From assembly GCA_965216885.1 (NCBI GenBank), contig OZ244209.1, forward strand, positions 1,178,001-1,242,000: DNA of 64,000 nt, given 5' to 3'. Positions 43,884-53,775 of the stretch are shown piece after piece. The stretch comes from CAYNJG01 sp965216885 (GTDB lineage: Bacteria > Planctomycetota > Planctomycetia > Pirellulales > Pirellulaceae). Numbering within the stretch: the first letter of the stretch is position 1; every line of letters starts with the position of its first letter. The translations under genes were made by a program, and so were the position numbers. The notes below the pieces were generated by a model. The model did no database searches. It was not told the origin of the DNA and saw only the letters and a program-made list of their open reading frames with translations.

Positions 43884-45557
43884 TCATGGATTCGATGACC
43901 GGCGAGCGAACGAGGACTTCAGTTCGGCCAGGGAAACACTGCCGTCGTTGTCCGTGTCGATGGACTTCAGGCGACTTCGCATGCGATCGGGAATCTCCTC
44001 GCCGGCGAGTTTCCCGTCTTGGTCCTTGTCGAAATTTTCGAAAATGGCGTTGGGATTGAATCCGCCGCCGTTACGACCTCGACGTCCTCGGGGGCCACCG
44101 CTTGCGTCGCGATTTGCCTGCTTCGGGGCAGCCTTGTCCGGCTCGTCTGATTTGACTTCTTCTGATGTGGGTTCGGGCTTTTTGACTCGAATCGTGGCGG
44201 GCTTGCGGAACTCCGGAGACTCCGGCACGTCGTCTCGCAGGCGGTTGAATTTCCCTTCGACTTTCCTCAGCGAGAACGCATCGTAGAGTTCGCCGTTGGC
44301 CACTCGGGCCTCAAAGTGCAATTCGTCGCCGTCGATGTGGATGATTTGATACAGCTGCGCGCCGGATGCCGAACGATGAAAAAATTCTCGTTCGCCGACG
44401 TCGTACTGCTTCGGTCCGCTGACGCTGACGACATACACGGTGGGGCCCTCCTTGACCGACACGCCGGTGCTCAGGTTCTCCGCGGTCTCGGGAAGCTCCA
44501 GACCTGTGCGTGCGTAGCTGTGGTCGTGCCCCTGCAAAACGAGGTCGACGCGGTGTTCATCGAAGATCGGCTTCCACAATTTTCGTAGTTCAACGTTGTC
44601 ACGACCCTTTGCAGACGAGTACATGGGGTGATGGAAGGTGACGATGGTCCAGCGATGGGGATTCGCTTTTAGTACCTGCTTGACCCATTCGGCCTGAATC
44701 TCATGTTGCTCGTTCGAGTTCAGCGAAATGAAGCGGACACCGTTGTAGTCGATCCAGTAGACGGACTCCTTCAAGCCCTCCGGGCCATTTTGCGGAAAGG
44801 AGAAGGTGGGTTGCCAGTGCCGCGACAGCGTGCGCGTTGTTTTTTTTTCGCCGTCGACCTCGACCGTCTTCTTGCTGTACTCATGGTTTCCGGGCGTGGC
44901 GATGCTGGGCATCATGGCGTTCAGCCAGTGGCCACCGCCAAACCATTCTCCCCATTCGTTGTCGCGATTGGCGACGTTCACCAGGTCGCCGGCGTGCAGC
45001 ATGAAAGCCGCTCGCGGGGCGTCGGCCTGGGCTTCACGGATGATTCGCGACCACATGGAACGCACGTCGTTCTGGGCGTCTCCGAAGTAGATGAAGGAGA
45101 AGGGCGTTTGCTGATTGCTGGCAGTTGTAAAGTGAAACCATTCACTCCAGTTGTTACCGTCGCCAACGCGATACGCGTATTTCGTACTGGGCGCGAGAGC
45201 GCGGATTTGTGCGGTATGGAGGTGGTAGGTGCCAAGATCCGAATCGAAGGGTGCCGTCGTCGCGTTGATGCGTTGGGCGTTTTCAACGAAGTAGGGGCCT
45301 TCGGTCGCAACAGCAAATTCGACGAATGACTGTTTCACGTCGGAGCTTGTTCGCCAGGACACGTCCTGCGTGTGGCGAGGGTCTCCGCTCCAGGTAAGTA
45401 CAACTCGGTCCGGCAGGACGGTGGGCTTGTGCTGTTCGGCCACTTCCATTTTGGGCGGCGGATCGTGGCTACCGTCCTCATGGGCAATGGCCGGGGTGAG
45501 TAGCGATGCGAGCGTGAGGCAGAGTGCAAGCTGGAGCAGGCGGGGTGCGTGATTCAT
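43884..45557 (-). CDS. Secreted purple-acid-phosphatase-like metallophosphatase with C-terminal EF-hands
   Basis: 557 aa. The signal peptide (LLQLALCLTLASLLTPAIA) leads to an FN3-like domain (about 45-140: LTWSGDPRHTQDVSWRTSS). The calcineurin-like metallophosphatase core follows: YFGDAQND, LHAGDLVN, TPGNHEY, FHHPMYSS and LQGHDHSYAR. A linker and a C-terminal EF-hand pair come last (FDKDQDGKLAGEEI and IDTDNDGSVSLAELKS, about 512-550). The dinuclear metal motifs are complete. The enzyme probably hydrolyses phosphate esters outside the cell, with calcium tuning by the EF-hands as an inference. Confidence 0.9.
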   Translation of the reverse strand: MNHAPRLLQLALCLTLASLLTPAIAHEDGSHDPPPKMEVAEQHKPTVLPDRVVLTWSGDPRHTQDVSWRTSSDVKQSFVEFAVATEGPYFVENAQRINATTAPFDSDLGTYHLHTAQIRALAPSTKYAYRVGDGNNWSEWFHFTTASNQQTPFSFIYFGDAQNDVRSMWSRIIREAQADAPRAAFMLHAGDLVNVANRDNEWGEWFGGGHWLNAMMPSIATPGNHEYSKKTVEVDGEKKTTRTLSRHWQPTFSFPQNGPEGLKESVYWIDYNGVRFISLNSNEQHEIQAEWVKQVLKANPHRWTIVTFHHPMYSSAKGRDNVELRKLWKPIFDEHRVDLVLQGHDHSYARTGLELPETAENLSTGVSVKEGPTVYVVSVSGPKQYDVGEREFFHRSASGAQLYQIIHIDGDELHFEARVANGELYDAFSLRKVEGKFNRLRDDVPESPEFRKPATIRVKKPEPTSEEVKSDEPDKAAPKQANRDASGGPRGRRGRNGGGFNPNAIFENFDKDQDGKLAGEEIPDRMRSRLKSIDTDNDGSVSLAELKSSFARRSSNP

Positions 45558-45839
45558 GTCGTAAGCTCAAATTGTCGTGCGAGGGCGGAGGGGCGATGCG
45601 CGTAGCTACTTGCATGGCTTCGCGGGCAGGTACACGGCATCGGAATTACGTGCCTGGCATCGTAGCAACCGAATGTAAAGAACTGGTGTAAGGATCTGAC
45701 GAGTCAAATCTTGCGTTTGTACGCGACGTTTTGGTGGTTTCCGGCAAGGTGGACGGCGATCGTCCCGGTTCTCCGTCACGACGATTGGCGGCATATTTGG
45801 TAGAATGCCGCGGTTGAGTCCTACCCTGCGTATTCTGTT

Positions 45840-46574
45840 GTGCCATCTCCATCGCAAGCCGTCGCCTTTCGTTTTCTGACCTGGAATCTGGCCATGCTGG
45901 TGCCCTCGGCTCAGGCGCCCACCGGGTGGGACTCGGATTACACCGAAGATGCGATTCGACGCTTCATTATCCGGCAGCAACCGCACTGGGTGTTCCTCCA
46001 GGAAGTGTCGGGAGTTGTGCCACCCTATATCGAAGATTACGTGCTGATTCGGCAGCAGACCGAGAGTCACAGTGGCAATATCGTGACGCTGCTGCACAAG
46101 GATCTGGCCGAGTTGCCGATTACGCATTCGGTGGTGGAACGTTGTGCGGTCATGTCGGAGCTGCATGGAATGGACGTGACGATTGCGAACGTACACCTCG
46201 CTCCGGGCAAATCCGGTGCCGCCAACCGTATGCGAATGCTGCGTCGGATTCGAGAAGCGGCCACCACGTCGAGGTTGCTCGTTGTGGGAGATACGAATAC
46301 GCGTCTGACGGAAGACCGCGAAGTGGCGAAGCTGGGCCTCGCGACGCCCAAACCGCCAACAGCGACCTGGGACAGCCGAACCAATCGGTTCCGCAAAGGG
46401 ACGCGCGGCTACACTGCCTATTACACACGGTTTTTCGTTGGCGGTGATATTCGCGTTGGCAACGCGGACGTGCATGCGACGCCCCTGAGCGTCGACGGAA
46501 AACGCTTCTATCTTTCGGACCACTTTGCCCTGTCGGCCAACCTGGTGATTCCGGTTCCGGATTATATCGCCTGA
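45840..46574 (+). CDS. Endonuclease/exonuclease/phosphatase (EEP) family protein
   Basis: 244 aa from a GTG start. Metal and catalytic motifs are seen in order: FRFLTWNLAML (Asn), WVFLQEVSG (Glu), TIANVHLAPG (His), LLVVGDTNTRL (Asp/Asn) and YLSDHFALSA (Asp-His). It belongs to the Mg-dependent phosphodiesterase fold; the substrate (nucleic acid, phospholipid or other) is undetermined. No signal peptide, so it is probably cytoplasmic. A long frame on the opposite strand (45606-46655) is a shadow of this gene. Confidence 0.85.
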   Translation: MPSPSQAVAFRFLTWNLAMLVPSAQAPTGWDSDYTEDAIRRFIIRQQPHWVFLQEVSGVVPPYIEDYVLIRQQTESHSGNIVTLLHKDLAELPITHSVVERCAVMSELHGMDVTIANVHLAPGKSGAANRMRMLRRIREAATTSRLLVVGDTNTRLTEDREVAKLGLATPKPPTATWDSRTNRFRKGTRGYTAYYTRFFVGGDIRVGNADVHATPLSVDGKRFYLSDHFALSANLVIPVPDYIA

Positions 46575-46698
46575 ACGCTTCACGCCTTGTGTCGCGCCAT
46601 CAGCCGCTATTGCATCGACAGAGCCCGAGCGGGGCTCGCATTGTACCTCGGTCATGGCCTGGTTACGGTAACAGGATTACCGCCAAAGGGGGAAAGCG

Positions 46699-47445
46699 AT
46701 GAGAGTAGCAATTGTCACCGGCGCAGGTAGCGGGATTGGGCTTCACACGGCGCAGGCGCTGTTGGAAGACGGATTCCGCGTGGTGCTGACGGGCCGAACC
46801 AGGTCAAAGCTGGACGAAGCCATCGAAGCCGCCGGCGAGCTTGGTAAGAACGCATTGGCCATCGATGCGGATGTGACGTCCACGGAATCGGTCAACGAGC
46901 TGTTTGCGCAGACGAAATCCGAATGCGGCCGCCTCGACCTGTTGTTCAACAACGCCGGCATCAACATACCGGGGTCGCCGGTAGAAGACGTGACGATCGA
47001 TGACTGGAACAAGATTGTCGCCACCAACCTGACGGGCGTTTTTCTCTGTACACAGGGTGCGATCCGCGTCATGAAGGATCAGGATCCCATGGGGGGACGC
47101 ATCATCAACAACGGATCCATATCGGCTCATGTTCCGCGGCCCGGTTCGATTGGCTATACCGCCACGAAGCACGCCGTGACCGGGCTGACACGATCGACGG
47201 GCCTGGACTGCCGCAAGTTCAACATCGCCTGCGGGCAAATTGACATCGGCAACGCCGACACCAGTATGGTCGCGAAAATGAAGGTCGGCGTGCCCCAGGC
47301 CGATGGTTCGCTTTCCATCGAACCCACTATCAATCCGGATGATGTGGCGAAAGCCATCGTCTATATGGCGAATTTGCCACTCGATGCCAACGTGCCCTTC
47401 ATGACGGTGATGGCGACCACGATGCCTTACATTGGTCGCGGCTAG
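46699..47445 (+). CDS. Short-chain dehydrogenase/reductase (SDR)
   Basis: 248 aa. It has the Rossmann loop VAIVTGAGSGIGLHTA, LFNNAGINIPG (NNAG) and the catalytic Ser...Tyr-x3-Lys in NNGSISAH and IGYTATKHA. All catalytic residues are present. Its end lies 34 bp before the DenD-like gene, so they are probably transcribed together. A role in sugar-acid or polyol oxidation would fit that neighbour. Confidence 0.92.
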   Translation: MRVAIVTGAGSGIGLHTAQALLEDGFRVVLTGRTRSKLDEAIEAAGELGKNALAIDADVTSTESVNELFAQTKSECGRLDLLFNNAGINIPGSPVEDVTIDDWNKIVATNLTGVFLCTQGAIRVMKDQDPMGGRIINNGSISAHVPRPGSIGYTATKHAVTGLTRSTGLDCRKFNIACGQIDIGNADTSMVAKMKVGVPQADGSLSIEPTINPDDVAKAIVYMANLPLDANVPFMTVMATTMPYIGRG

Positions 47446-47479
47446 ACGGAAACCAATTGAGCAAGAAAGCGAGTTGACG

Positions 47480-48454
47480 ATGAAAGTTCTGATTACCGGT
47501 GGTGCCGGGATGATCGGTGCGAAGCTGGCCCAACGGCTGGTTGCGGACGGCAAACTCAACGATAAACCAATCGAGCAAATTCGGTTGTTTGACGTGGTCG
47601 AAGCCAGCGTGGATGCGGCCTCGGCGGTTCCGGTCGTCGCTCAATCCGGAGACCTGCGATCAAGAGAGACCGTCGATCAGCTCATCGCTGAAAAGCCCGA
47701 TGTGATTTTTCATCTTGCGGCGATCGTCTCGGGCGAAGCCGAGCAGGACTTCGAAAAGGGCTACGGCATCAACCTGGACGGGACGCGCAATCTCCTAGAG
47801 TCCATTCGACAGGCGCAATTGCAGACAAGGTTTGTCTTTGCAAGTTCCATTGCCGTTTTTGGGGCCCCTTTTCCGGAAGCGATCGGCGATGATTTCTTCT
47901 GTACGCCGTTGACCTCGTACGGGACACAAAAGGCAATGTGCGAGCTGTTGGTATCCGACTACTCGAGACGTGGCATCCTCGACGGCATCGCCATTCGGCT
48001 GCCAACGATTTGTGTTCGACCCGGCAAACCGAACCTCGCTGCGTCGGGCTTCTTTTCCAATATCATTCGCGAACCGTTGGCCGGGCAGGAGGCCGTGTTG
48101 CCGGTCGATGAGTCCGTGCTGCACTGGCATGCCAGCCCCCGCGCCGCCGTGGGCTTCATGTTGCACGCGGCCGGGATCGATGGAAACGTGGTGGGGACGC
48201 GTCGAGCGATAACGATGCCGGGGCTCGCCGTCACGGTTGCCGAACAGATCGCAGCGCTACGCGAGGTGGCGGGTGAAAACGTGGTGAAACGGATTCTTCA
48301 CAAACCGGACGATTTCGTACGCCAAATGGTGGCAGGCTGGCCGCGCAGGTTTGACGCTCGTCGTGGTCTGGAGCTTGGCTTCAGAGCGGATGCGAGCTTC
48401 GCGGAAATTATCAAACATCATATTGATGACGAGCTGAATGGTCAGATCGCCTGA
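47480..48454 (+). CDS. denD: NAD-dependent epimerase/dehydratase, D-erythronate dehydrogenase-like
   Basis: 324 aa from ATG 47480 (MKVLITGGAGMIGAKLAQRL, an NAD-binding GxxGxxG start). It continues DVIFHLAAIVSGEAEQDFEK, YGINLDGTRNLLESIR, FASSIAVFGAPFPE and the YGTQKAMCELLVSDY catalytic Tyr-Lys pair. This pattern is that of DenD, which oxidises D-erythronate in tetronate catabolism. The identification rests on the motif set as I recall it; a close relative of different specificity is possible. Upstream SDR in the same unit. Confidence 0.75.
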   Translation: MKVLITGGAGMIGAKLAQRLVADGKLNDKPIEQIRLFDVVEASVDAASAVPVVAQSGDLRSRETVDQLIAEKPDVIFHLAAIVSGEAEQDFEKGYGINLDGTRNLLESIRQAQLQTRFVFASSIAVFGAPFPEAIGDDFFCTPLTSYGTQKAMCELLVSDYSRRGILDGIAIRLPTICVRPGKPNLAASGFFSNIIREPLAGQEAVLPVDESVLHWHASPRAAVGFMLHAAGIDGNVVGTRRAITMPGLAVTVAEQIAALREVAGENVVKRILHKPDDFVRQMVAGWPRRFDARRGLELGFRADASFAEIIKHHIDDELNGQIA

Positions 48455-48541
48455 CGCGATACACAATGAGACCAATAATGCGGATTGCATTTTCGAATTA
48501 CAAAGGCGAAAACCAAATAACTCCGCCTGCGAATGAATTGA

Positions 48542-50368
48542 ATGTCGTCCAAACCCGCGTCTATTGCCCGCCGCCACGATCTTGATGCACTTCGTGCGAT
48601 TGCCATGTTGCTGGGGATCGCTCTCCACGCAGCGATCGCCTACATCCCCGGTGGCGAAGGCGGCTGGCCGGTGAAGGATATGCACCAGCATGCGGGGTTT
48701 GGTGTCTTCATGGCAGCCATCCACGGCTTTCGCATGCCGCTGTTCTTTTTGGTCAGCGGATTCTTTACTGCCATGCTATGGCGCAAACGCGGCCTGCCCG
48801 CGTTGATCAAACATCGCATCAATCGGATTCTGCTGCCGCTTGGTGTTGGCGTGTTCACGATCGTTCCGGCTGTCTTCGTGGCTGCAATTGTGGGAGCCAT
48901 TGTCAGCAACACCCCGTTGGGGGCGGACGGGGCGGGGCGAGACGATTCCGCACTGCGAATGGCCGCCATGGAAGGGGACGTTGCCGGGGTGACGCAGGCG
49001 ATTGAAGCGGGCGCCGATGTCAATGAACCGTTCACGATGTCGCGGATGACGGCTCTTCACGAGGCCGCTTTGCGAGGTCACACGGAAGTCATGGAATGTT
49101 TGCTTGACGCCGACGCGAATCCGAATCAGCAGTCCGGCGACGGCGGGACTCCGTTGCACCTTGCGGTGTTTCTTGGGAGGGCCGAAGCGACGGAGGTTTT
49201 GTTGGACCGCGGTGCGGATGTCGCCATCAAGAACGACAAGGGATCGACCGCTACCGAAGTTGCCAAAGTGCCCTGGGAGTTGACGTCGTGGGTCTCCAAC
49301 TCGTTGCTGGGTATCGAACTGGATCGTGCGGAATGGCAGACTGGCCGAAAAGTATGCGTCTCGCTGCTAAAGGAAGTGCAGTCAGGCGATGGTGCGACCG
49401 ACCTTGTTCTGGAAGGCGACTTTGACGACATCTACTTCGGCGAAGGGGAATCGGAAGATGCTGAAACGGATCTTGCTGACACGGATGATGAAGACCAAGA
49501 GTCAAAACAGGATTTCGGAAAAGAATGGGACTCGGGTTTCGACGGCCTGATCGGTGTGTTTGTCGGCGTGTTCTTTTTTGTTCCAATCTTCCATCACTTG
49601 TGGTTTCTCTGGTTTCTTTGCTGGTTGGTCGCCGGGTTTGCGTTGTATGCAAAAGTCTCCGAGCGATTTGGTTGGCAGGGTGCACCGGACTGGCTGGTGG
49701 TCTCGCCGCTGCGGTATGCGTGGCTGATTCCGCTGACGTGCCTGCCGCAGGCGTTCATGGGGCTGATTTATCCGGTCTATGGTCCGGACACTAGCGTTGG
49801 CTTGTTACCGATGCCCCACGTGCTGTTCTACTACGCGATATTCTTCGGCTACGGGGCACTCTATTTCGACGCCAGAGACGACGAGGGGAAAGTCGGCAGC
49901 GGTTGGTGGCTCAGTCTGCCGATCAGCTTGTTGATTCTGTTTCCTTTGGGTTCGCAACTTACGGTCGGGGAGTTTGGTTTTGGTGCCGACGCGATTCCCG
50001 AGCAATGGCAGCGTCCGTTGTCCGTGCTGTTGCAGGTGAGTTATGCCTGGTTAATGACGTTTGGGTGCATGGGGCTCTTTCGTCGCTTCATGTCGCAGGA
50101 AAGCCCGACGATGCGGTATCTGTCTGATTCGTCGTATTGGCTTTATCTGGCACATCTTCCGCTGGTGATGCTGGCCCACGGATTTCTGGCCCAGGTTGAG
50201 ATTCCCGCGTTGGCCAAATTCACGATCATCACGGTCGGATTGAGCGGCCTGTTGTTGCTGAGCTACGAATACCTTGTTCGCTACACTTTCATTGGGACGA
50301 TGCTAAACGGCCCGCGGTATCGGCCAAAGCGTGTGTTTGAAGCCGTATCCGCAGAAGTGAGAAGCTAA
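48542..50368 (+). CDS. Acyltransferase 3 (OpgC-like) membrane protein with inserted ankyrin repeats
   Basis: 608 aa. The N-terminus is that of acyltransferase 3 proteins (RRHDLDALRAIAMLLGIALH, FRMPLFFLVSGFFTAMLW, about 10-80). After about three membrane segments an extramembrane block of about 200 residues follows (about 135-335). It has ankyrin repeats (DDSALRMAAMEGDVAGVTQ, TALHEAALRGHTEVMECLLD, GTPLHLAVFLGRAEATEVLL), then an acidic stretch. The remaining membrane segments (about 335-600) resume the acyltransferase pattern, ending like OpgC (FGCMGLFRRFM, YWLYLAHLPLVMLAHG). Substitution of envelope glucans with acyl groups is the usual role. The insertion of ankyrin repeats between membrane helices is unusual. 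Confidence 0.85.
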   Translation: MSSKPASIARRHDLDALRAIAMLLGIALHAAIAYIPGGEGGWPVKDMHQHAGFGVFMAAIHGFRMPLFFLVSGFFTAMLWRKRGLPALIKHRINRILLPLGVGVFTIVPAVFVAAIVGAIVSNTPLGADGAGRDDSALRMAAMEGDVAGVTQAIEAGADVNEPFTMSRMTALHEAALRGHTEVMECLLDADANPNQQSGDGGTPLHLAVFLGRAEATEVLLDRGADVAIKNDKGSTATEVAKVPWELTSWVSNSLLGIELDRAEWQTGRKVCVSLLKEVQSGDGATDLVLEGDFDDIYFGEGESEDAETDLADTDDEDQESKQDFGKEWDSGFDGLIGVFVGVFFFVPIFHHLWFLWFLCWLVAGFALYAKVSERFGWQGAPDWLVVSPLRYAWLIPLTCLPQAFMGLIYPVYGPDTSVGLLPMPHVLFYYAIFFGYGALYFDARDDEGKVGSGWWLSLPISLLILFPLGSQLTVGEFGFGADAIPEQWQRPLSVLLQVSYAWLMTFGCMGLFRRFMSQESPTMRYLSDSSYWLYLAHLPLVMLAHGFLAQVEIPALAKFTIITVGLSGLLLLSYEYLVRYTFIGTMLNGPRYRPKRVFEAVSAEVRS

Positions 50369-50422
50369 CGCATCGTTGGAGACCAACGCATCGCCGGCTG
50401 GCCTGGTTGCGAACTCAGACCG

Positions 50423-52597
50423 TCACGCGAGATCTTTGCGTGAGAGAGAAATTCGTTTTCTCAATTCCTCGACCTCAAGCACTTTCACTTTGACGATATC
50501 GCCGACGGACACAATCTCGTTTGGGTCATCGATATATCGGTCCGCCAATTGCGAAATGTGTACGAGACCGTCCTGGTGTACGCCGATGTCGACAAAGGCT
50601 CCGAACTTCGTGACGTTGGTCACGACGCCTTCCAGCACCATACCCTTCTTTAGGTCGGACATGGAATCAACACCGTCGGTGAACTTTGCGACCCGAAACT
50701 CGCTACGAGGATCCCGCCCCGGCTTTGCGAGTTCTTCGAGGATGTCCACCACGGTCGGCAAGCCCACCTGGTCGTCAATGAAATCTTGCGGTTTCAGTTT
50801 GCGGACCAGGGGTTCGTTGCCAATCAGATTTGAGGCGGATGTCTTCAACTGCCCGGCCATCTTTTCGACCACACGGTAACTTTCTGGGTGGACGGCCGAA
50901 TTGTCCAGTGATTGACTGCCATCGCGGATGCGGAGAAACCCAGCGGCCTGCTCAAATGCTTTCTGGCCCAGTTTGGGGACTTTTGCCAGTTGCTTTCGGT
51001 GTTCGAAGCGACCATTCGCATCGCGGAACTCGACGATCCGTTCGGCCAACTTCGGACCAATCCCGGCGACGCACGCCAACAGCGGGGCGCTTGCCATGTT
51101 GACCTCAACGCCGACCGCGTTGACGCAGGATTCGACCTCGCGCGTCAGGCTTTTCTTCAACGCTGCCTGATTCACGTCGTGTTGGTATTGTCCGACGCCA
51201 ATCGATTTGGGGTCGATCTTGACCAGTTCCGCCAGCGGGTCCTGCAGACGATGGGCGATGCTGATCGCACCTCGCACCGTTACATCCAGGTCGGGATACT
51301 CGCGGACGGCGAGTTCGCTGGCCGAGTAAATGGAGGCGCCCGATTCGCTCACCATGACGCTGGTGATCGACAGGTCATTTGATTTGATGAGGCTGGAGAC
51401 GAACTGATCCGTTTCACGCGACGCGGTGCCGTTACCGATCGCAATCAGTTCGGCATCGTATTTGCGGATCATCCCGAGCAATGTGGTTTCCGCTCCGGCG
51501 GTGTCATTGCGGGGTGGCGTCGGGTAGATCACACCGTGGTCGAGGTGTTTTCCCGTCGCGTCAACAACGGCGACCTTGCAGCCGGTGCGAAATCCCGGAT
51601 CAATTCCGATGGTCACCTTCGCGCCGGCGGGGGCGGCCAGGAGTAGCTCGCGGAGGTTCTTCGCGAAGACACTTATCGCCTCCTGGTCGGCCTGTTCCTT
51701 GAGGTTCTGCAACACGGTGGATTGCATTGCCGGTAGCAGCAGTCGTTGGTACGTGTCTTCGACCGTTTCCAGCAGCGTGCGGTGGAATTCGAACTGCCGA
51801 TTGAAGGCGAGTTTCGTTCGGAGTTTCCGCAGCGTGTACTCGTCGTCCAGCTTCACGCTCACTCGCAGGATGCCCTCGGCTTCACCACGTTTCATGCCCA
51901 GCAACCGGTGGGAAGGGATGCGCTTGACCGTTTCCGCATGGTCGAAATACATCTCGAATTTCTCGCCGGCTTCTTTCTTGCCGCGTTTTACCTGCGAGTG
52001 AACCTTGCCGTAGCCAACGGCCTGCTCGACCATTTCGCTGCGAAGTACGGCATCCTCGGCCCAAGTTTCTGCAACGATGTCGCAGGCGCCCGCGAGTGCA
52101 GTGGCTTCGTCTGGCACTTCCTTTTCTGGGTCGACATAGGGTCCGAGTATCGAAGATCGAGACGCATTGAGTGGCTCTTGTTTGAGCAGCAGATCGGCCA
52201 GCGGCTGCAGCCCTTTCTCCCTCGCGGCGGTGGCGCGGGTGCGACGCTTGGGTTTGTATGGTAGGTACAGATCTTCCAGCTGTTGTAGTTCGGTGCAGCG
52301 CTCGATCTGTTGCTGGAGTTCGGGGGTGAGGCTTTGTTGGCCGTCGATTGTCTTCAGGATGGTTGCCATCCGAGCGGCAAGGTCGCGGCCCTTCGACAGC
52401 GCGTCTTCGATGCCGCGCAACGCAATTTCGTCCAGGCCCTGCGTGGCCTCTTTGCGATATCGAGCTATAAATGGCAGCGTGTTGCCCGAATCCAGTAACT
52501 CAAACGTGGCGCGGACCTGCTTCGCGGTGATGCCCAGCTCCTGGGCAGTGCGTTTGCAGAATCGGTCGATGTCGAACAGTTCTTCTTTGGTCTTCAT
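50423..52597 (-). CDS. tex: Tex-family RNA-binding transcription accessory protein
   Basis: 724 aa. The N-terminal helical region (LGITAKQVRATFELLDSGNT) is followed by the YqgF-like RNase H fold domain (VTIGIDPGFRTGCKVAVVDA, about 325) and the helix-hairpin-helix region (LLACVAGIGPKLAERIVEFR, about 500). A C-terminal S1 domain (GMVLEGVVTNVTKFGAFVDI...GLVHISQLA, about 645-715) completes it. Tex binds nucleic acid and influences transcription elongation. Length and domain order are normal. Confidence 0.95.
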   Translation of the reverse strand: MKTKEELFDIDRFCKRTAQELGITAKQVRATFELLDSGNTLPFIARYRKEATQGLDEIALRGIEDALSKGRDLAARMATILKTIDGQQSLTPELQQQIERCTELQQLEDLYLPYKPKRRTRATAAREKGLQPLADLLLKQEPLNASRSSILGPYVDPEKEVPDEATALAGACDIVAETWAEDAVLRSEMVEQAVGYGKVHSQVKRGKKEAGEKFEMYFDHAETVKRIPSHRLLGMKRGEAEGILRVSVKLDDEYTLRKLRTKLAFNRQFEFHRTLLETVEDTYQRLLLPAMQSTVLQNLKEQADQEAISVFAKNLRELLLAAPAGAKVTIGIDPGFRTGCKVAVVDATGKHLDHGVIYPTPPRNDTAGAETTLLGMIRKYDAELIAIGNGTASRETDQFVSSLIKSNDLSITSVMVSESGASIYSASELAVREYPDLDVTVRGAISIAHRLQDPLAELVKIDPKSIGVGQYQHDVNQAALKKSLTREVESCVNAVGVEVNMASAPLLACVAGIGPKLAERIVEFRDANGRFEHRKQLAKVPKLGQKAFEQAAGFLRIRDGSQSLDNSAVHPESYRVVEKMAGQLKTSASNLIGNEPLVRKLKPQDFIDDQVGLPTVVDILEELAKPGRDPRSEFRVAKFTDGVDSMSDLKKGMVLEGVVTNVTKFGAFVDIGVHQDGLVHISQLADRYIDDPNEIVSVGDIVKVKVLEVEELRKRISLSRKDLA

Positions 52598-52756
52598 TCA
52601 AGCATTCGAACCCGGATGCGGGTTTCAGGCAATGCCGCATTGATTCGCTTCGTGGCGTGCATACGCCTGGCAACAACTTCGCGTCAGTTGGGGTGGAACC
52701 GACGCACGTGCGCCGCGAGATCGGAAAAGACTGATTCGACGGCAAGCGTCCGCCGC

Positions 52757-53650
52757 TTAACCAGCCAGTACCACCAGGATCACCGATGCCGTGAGCAGGC
52801 TGGCTCCGAGGACACGAACGATCATGACTTTCCGTGGCAGGGTAGCCTCGTTGCCGCCCCACTTCACCGCGACGTACCACGCCAGCAGTACGCCCCACAT
52901 CCCGCGCAACGCGTAGACGACGTTGGCTCGGGTTGCGTCACCGAAATTTGCCAACGTGAATACCAGGCAGACGGCCTGCAGAGCGATCAGTAGGGTCCCC
53001 GGCAATAACATTGGCAGGATCGTCCGGTCGCGGAGTTTCTGCGTCTGGACGAAAGGAAGAAAGCCAAGGGACAGGACTCCCACCATCCAGTAGACAATTG
53101 GAAGGAGGCGTCCCGGGCCCCACGCTGGCGCCCAATTCTGAACAAGCACGTCAAAGCACGCAAAGGCTCCCGCAGCGAGGATCGCCAGGACAATCGTCAG
53201 CACCGCGGAGGGACGCGGAGATTCTGTTGTCGGGTCATGGCTGGGCGGGTTCCATTGCACCAGAGCGATTCCCATGGTCGCCAACACCGTGCCGACCCAG
53301 ATCCGCGAAGTCAGCTCTTCCTGGAACAACACGGTGACAAGAAATGCTACGAGTACCACCTTGATCCCGAATACGGGCGTGGCGATCGAAACGTCGCCGT
53401 GTTGGACGGCTGAAAAGGTGAACACCTGCCCCAGAATGTAGAGCGACGCGATGACTGCCGGTTGCCACAACATCGAGGCCGGTTGCATCGTTCCCCCCAG
53501 CAGCCAGAGGCTGGAAAAGACCAACGCCGCCCACTGATTGGCGAGAAAGGTGACCGTCCATGGACTGACGCCATGGCTGAAGGTGCGTTTTACGAATAGT
53601 AGCCCGCAAACGAACAGCAGACTGGCGAGCAATGGGAGCAGAAGGTGCAA
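52757..53650 (-). CDS. EamA/DMT-family transporter
   Basis: 297 aa with about ten membrane helices in two five-helix halves, typical of the drug/metabolite transporter superfamily (e.g. LLPLLASLLFVCGLLFVKRT at the start and VRVLGASLLTASVILVVLAG at the end). The conserved ATPVFGIKVVLVAFLV region and the WVGTVLATMGIALVQWNP pattern fit. Substrate unknown. It is divergent from the gene at 53776, with about 125 bp between. Confidence 0.85.
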   Translation of the reverse strand: MHLLLPLLASLLFVCGLLFVKRTFSHGVSPWTVTFLANQWAALVFSSLWLLGGTMQPASMLWQPAVIASLYILGQVFTFSAVQHGDVSIATPVFGIKVVLVAFLVTVLFQEELTSRIWVGTVLATMGIALVQWNPPSHDPTTESPRPSAVLTIVLAILAAGAFACFDVLVQNWAPAWGPGRLLPIVYWMVGVLSLGFLPFVQTQKLRDRTILPMLLPGTLLIALQAVCLVFTLANFGDATRANVVYALRGMWGVLLAWYVAVKWGGNEATLPRKVMIVRVLGASLLTASVILVVLAG

Positions 53651-53775
53651 GGGGCGTCGATCGGGCGGTTTTCTGAGTTGTGCTAACTCGAGGGAATTGG
53701 TTCGCCCGAGTTGTCGAAGGTAGGGGAGGGCAATTAGAATCGAGACTTCCTTCGATTACACCCCGGCTTGCATTG

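Noticed and set aside
45606..46655. Long open frame on the minus strand across the EEP-family gene
   Set aside because: It is the antisense shadow of a well-supported gene (45840-46574); the translation is Arg/His-rich with no family pattern.
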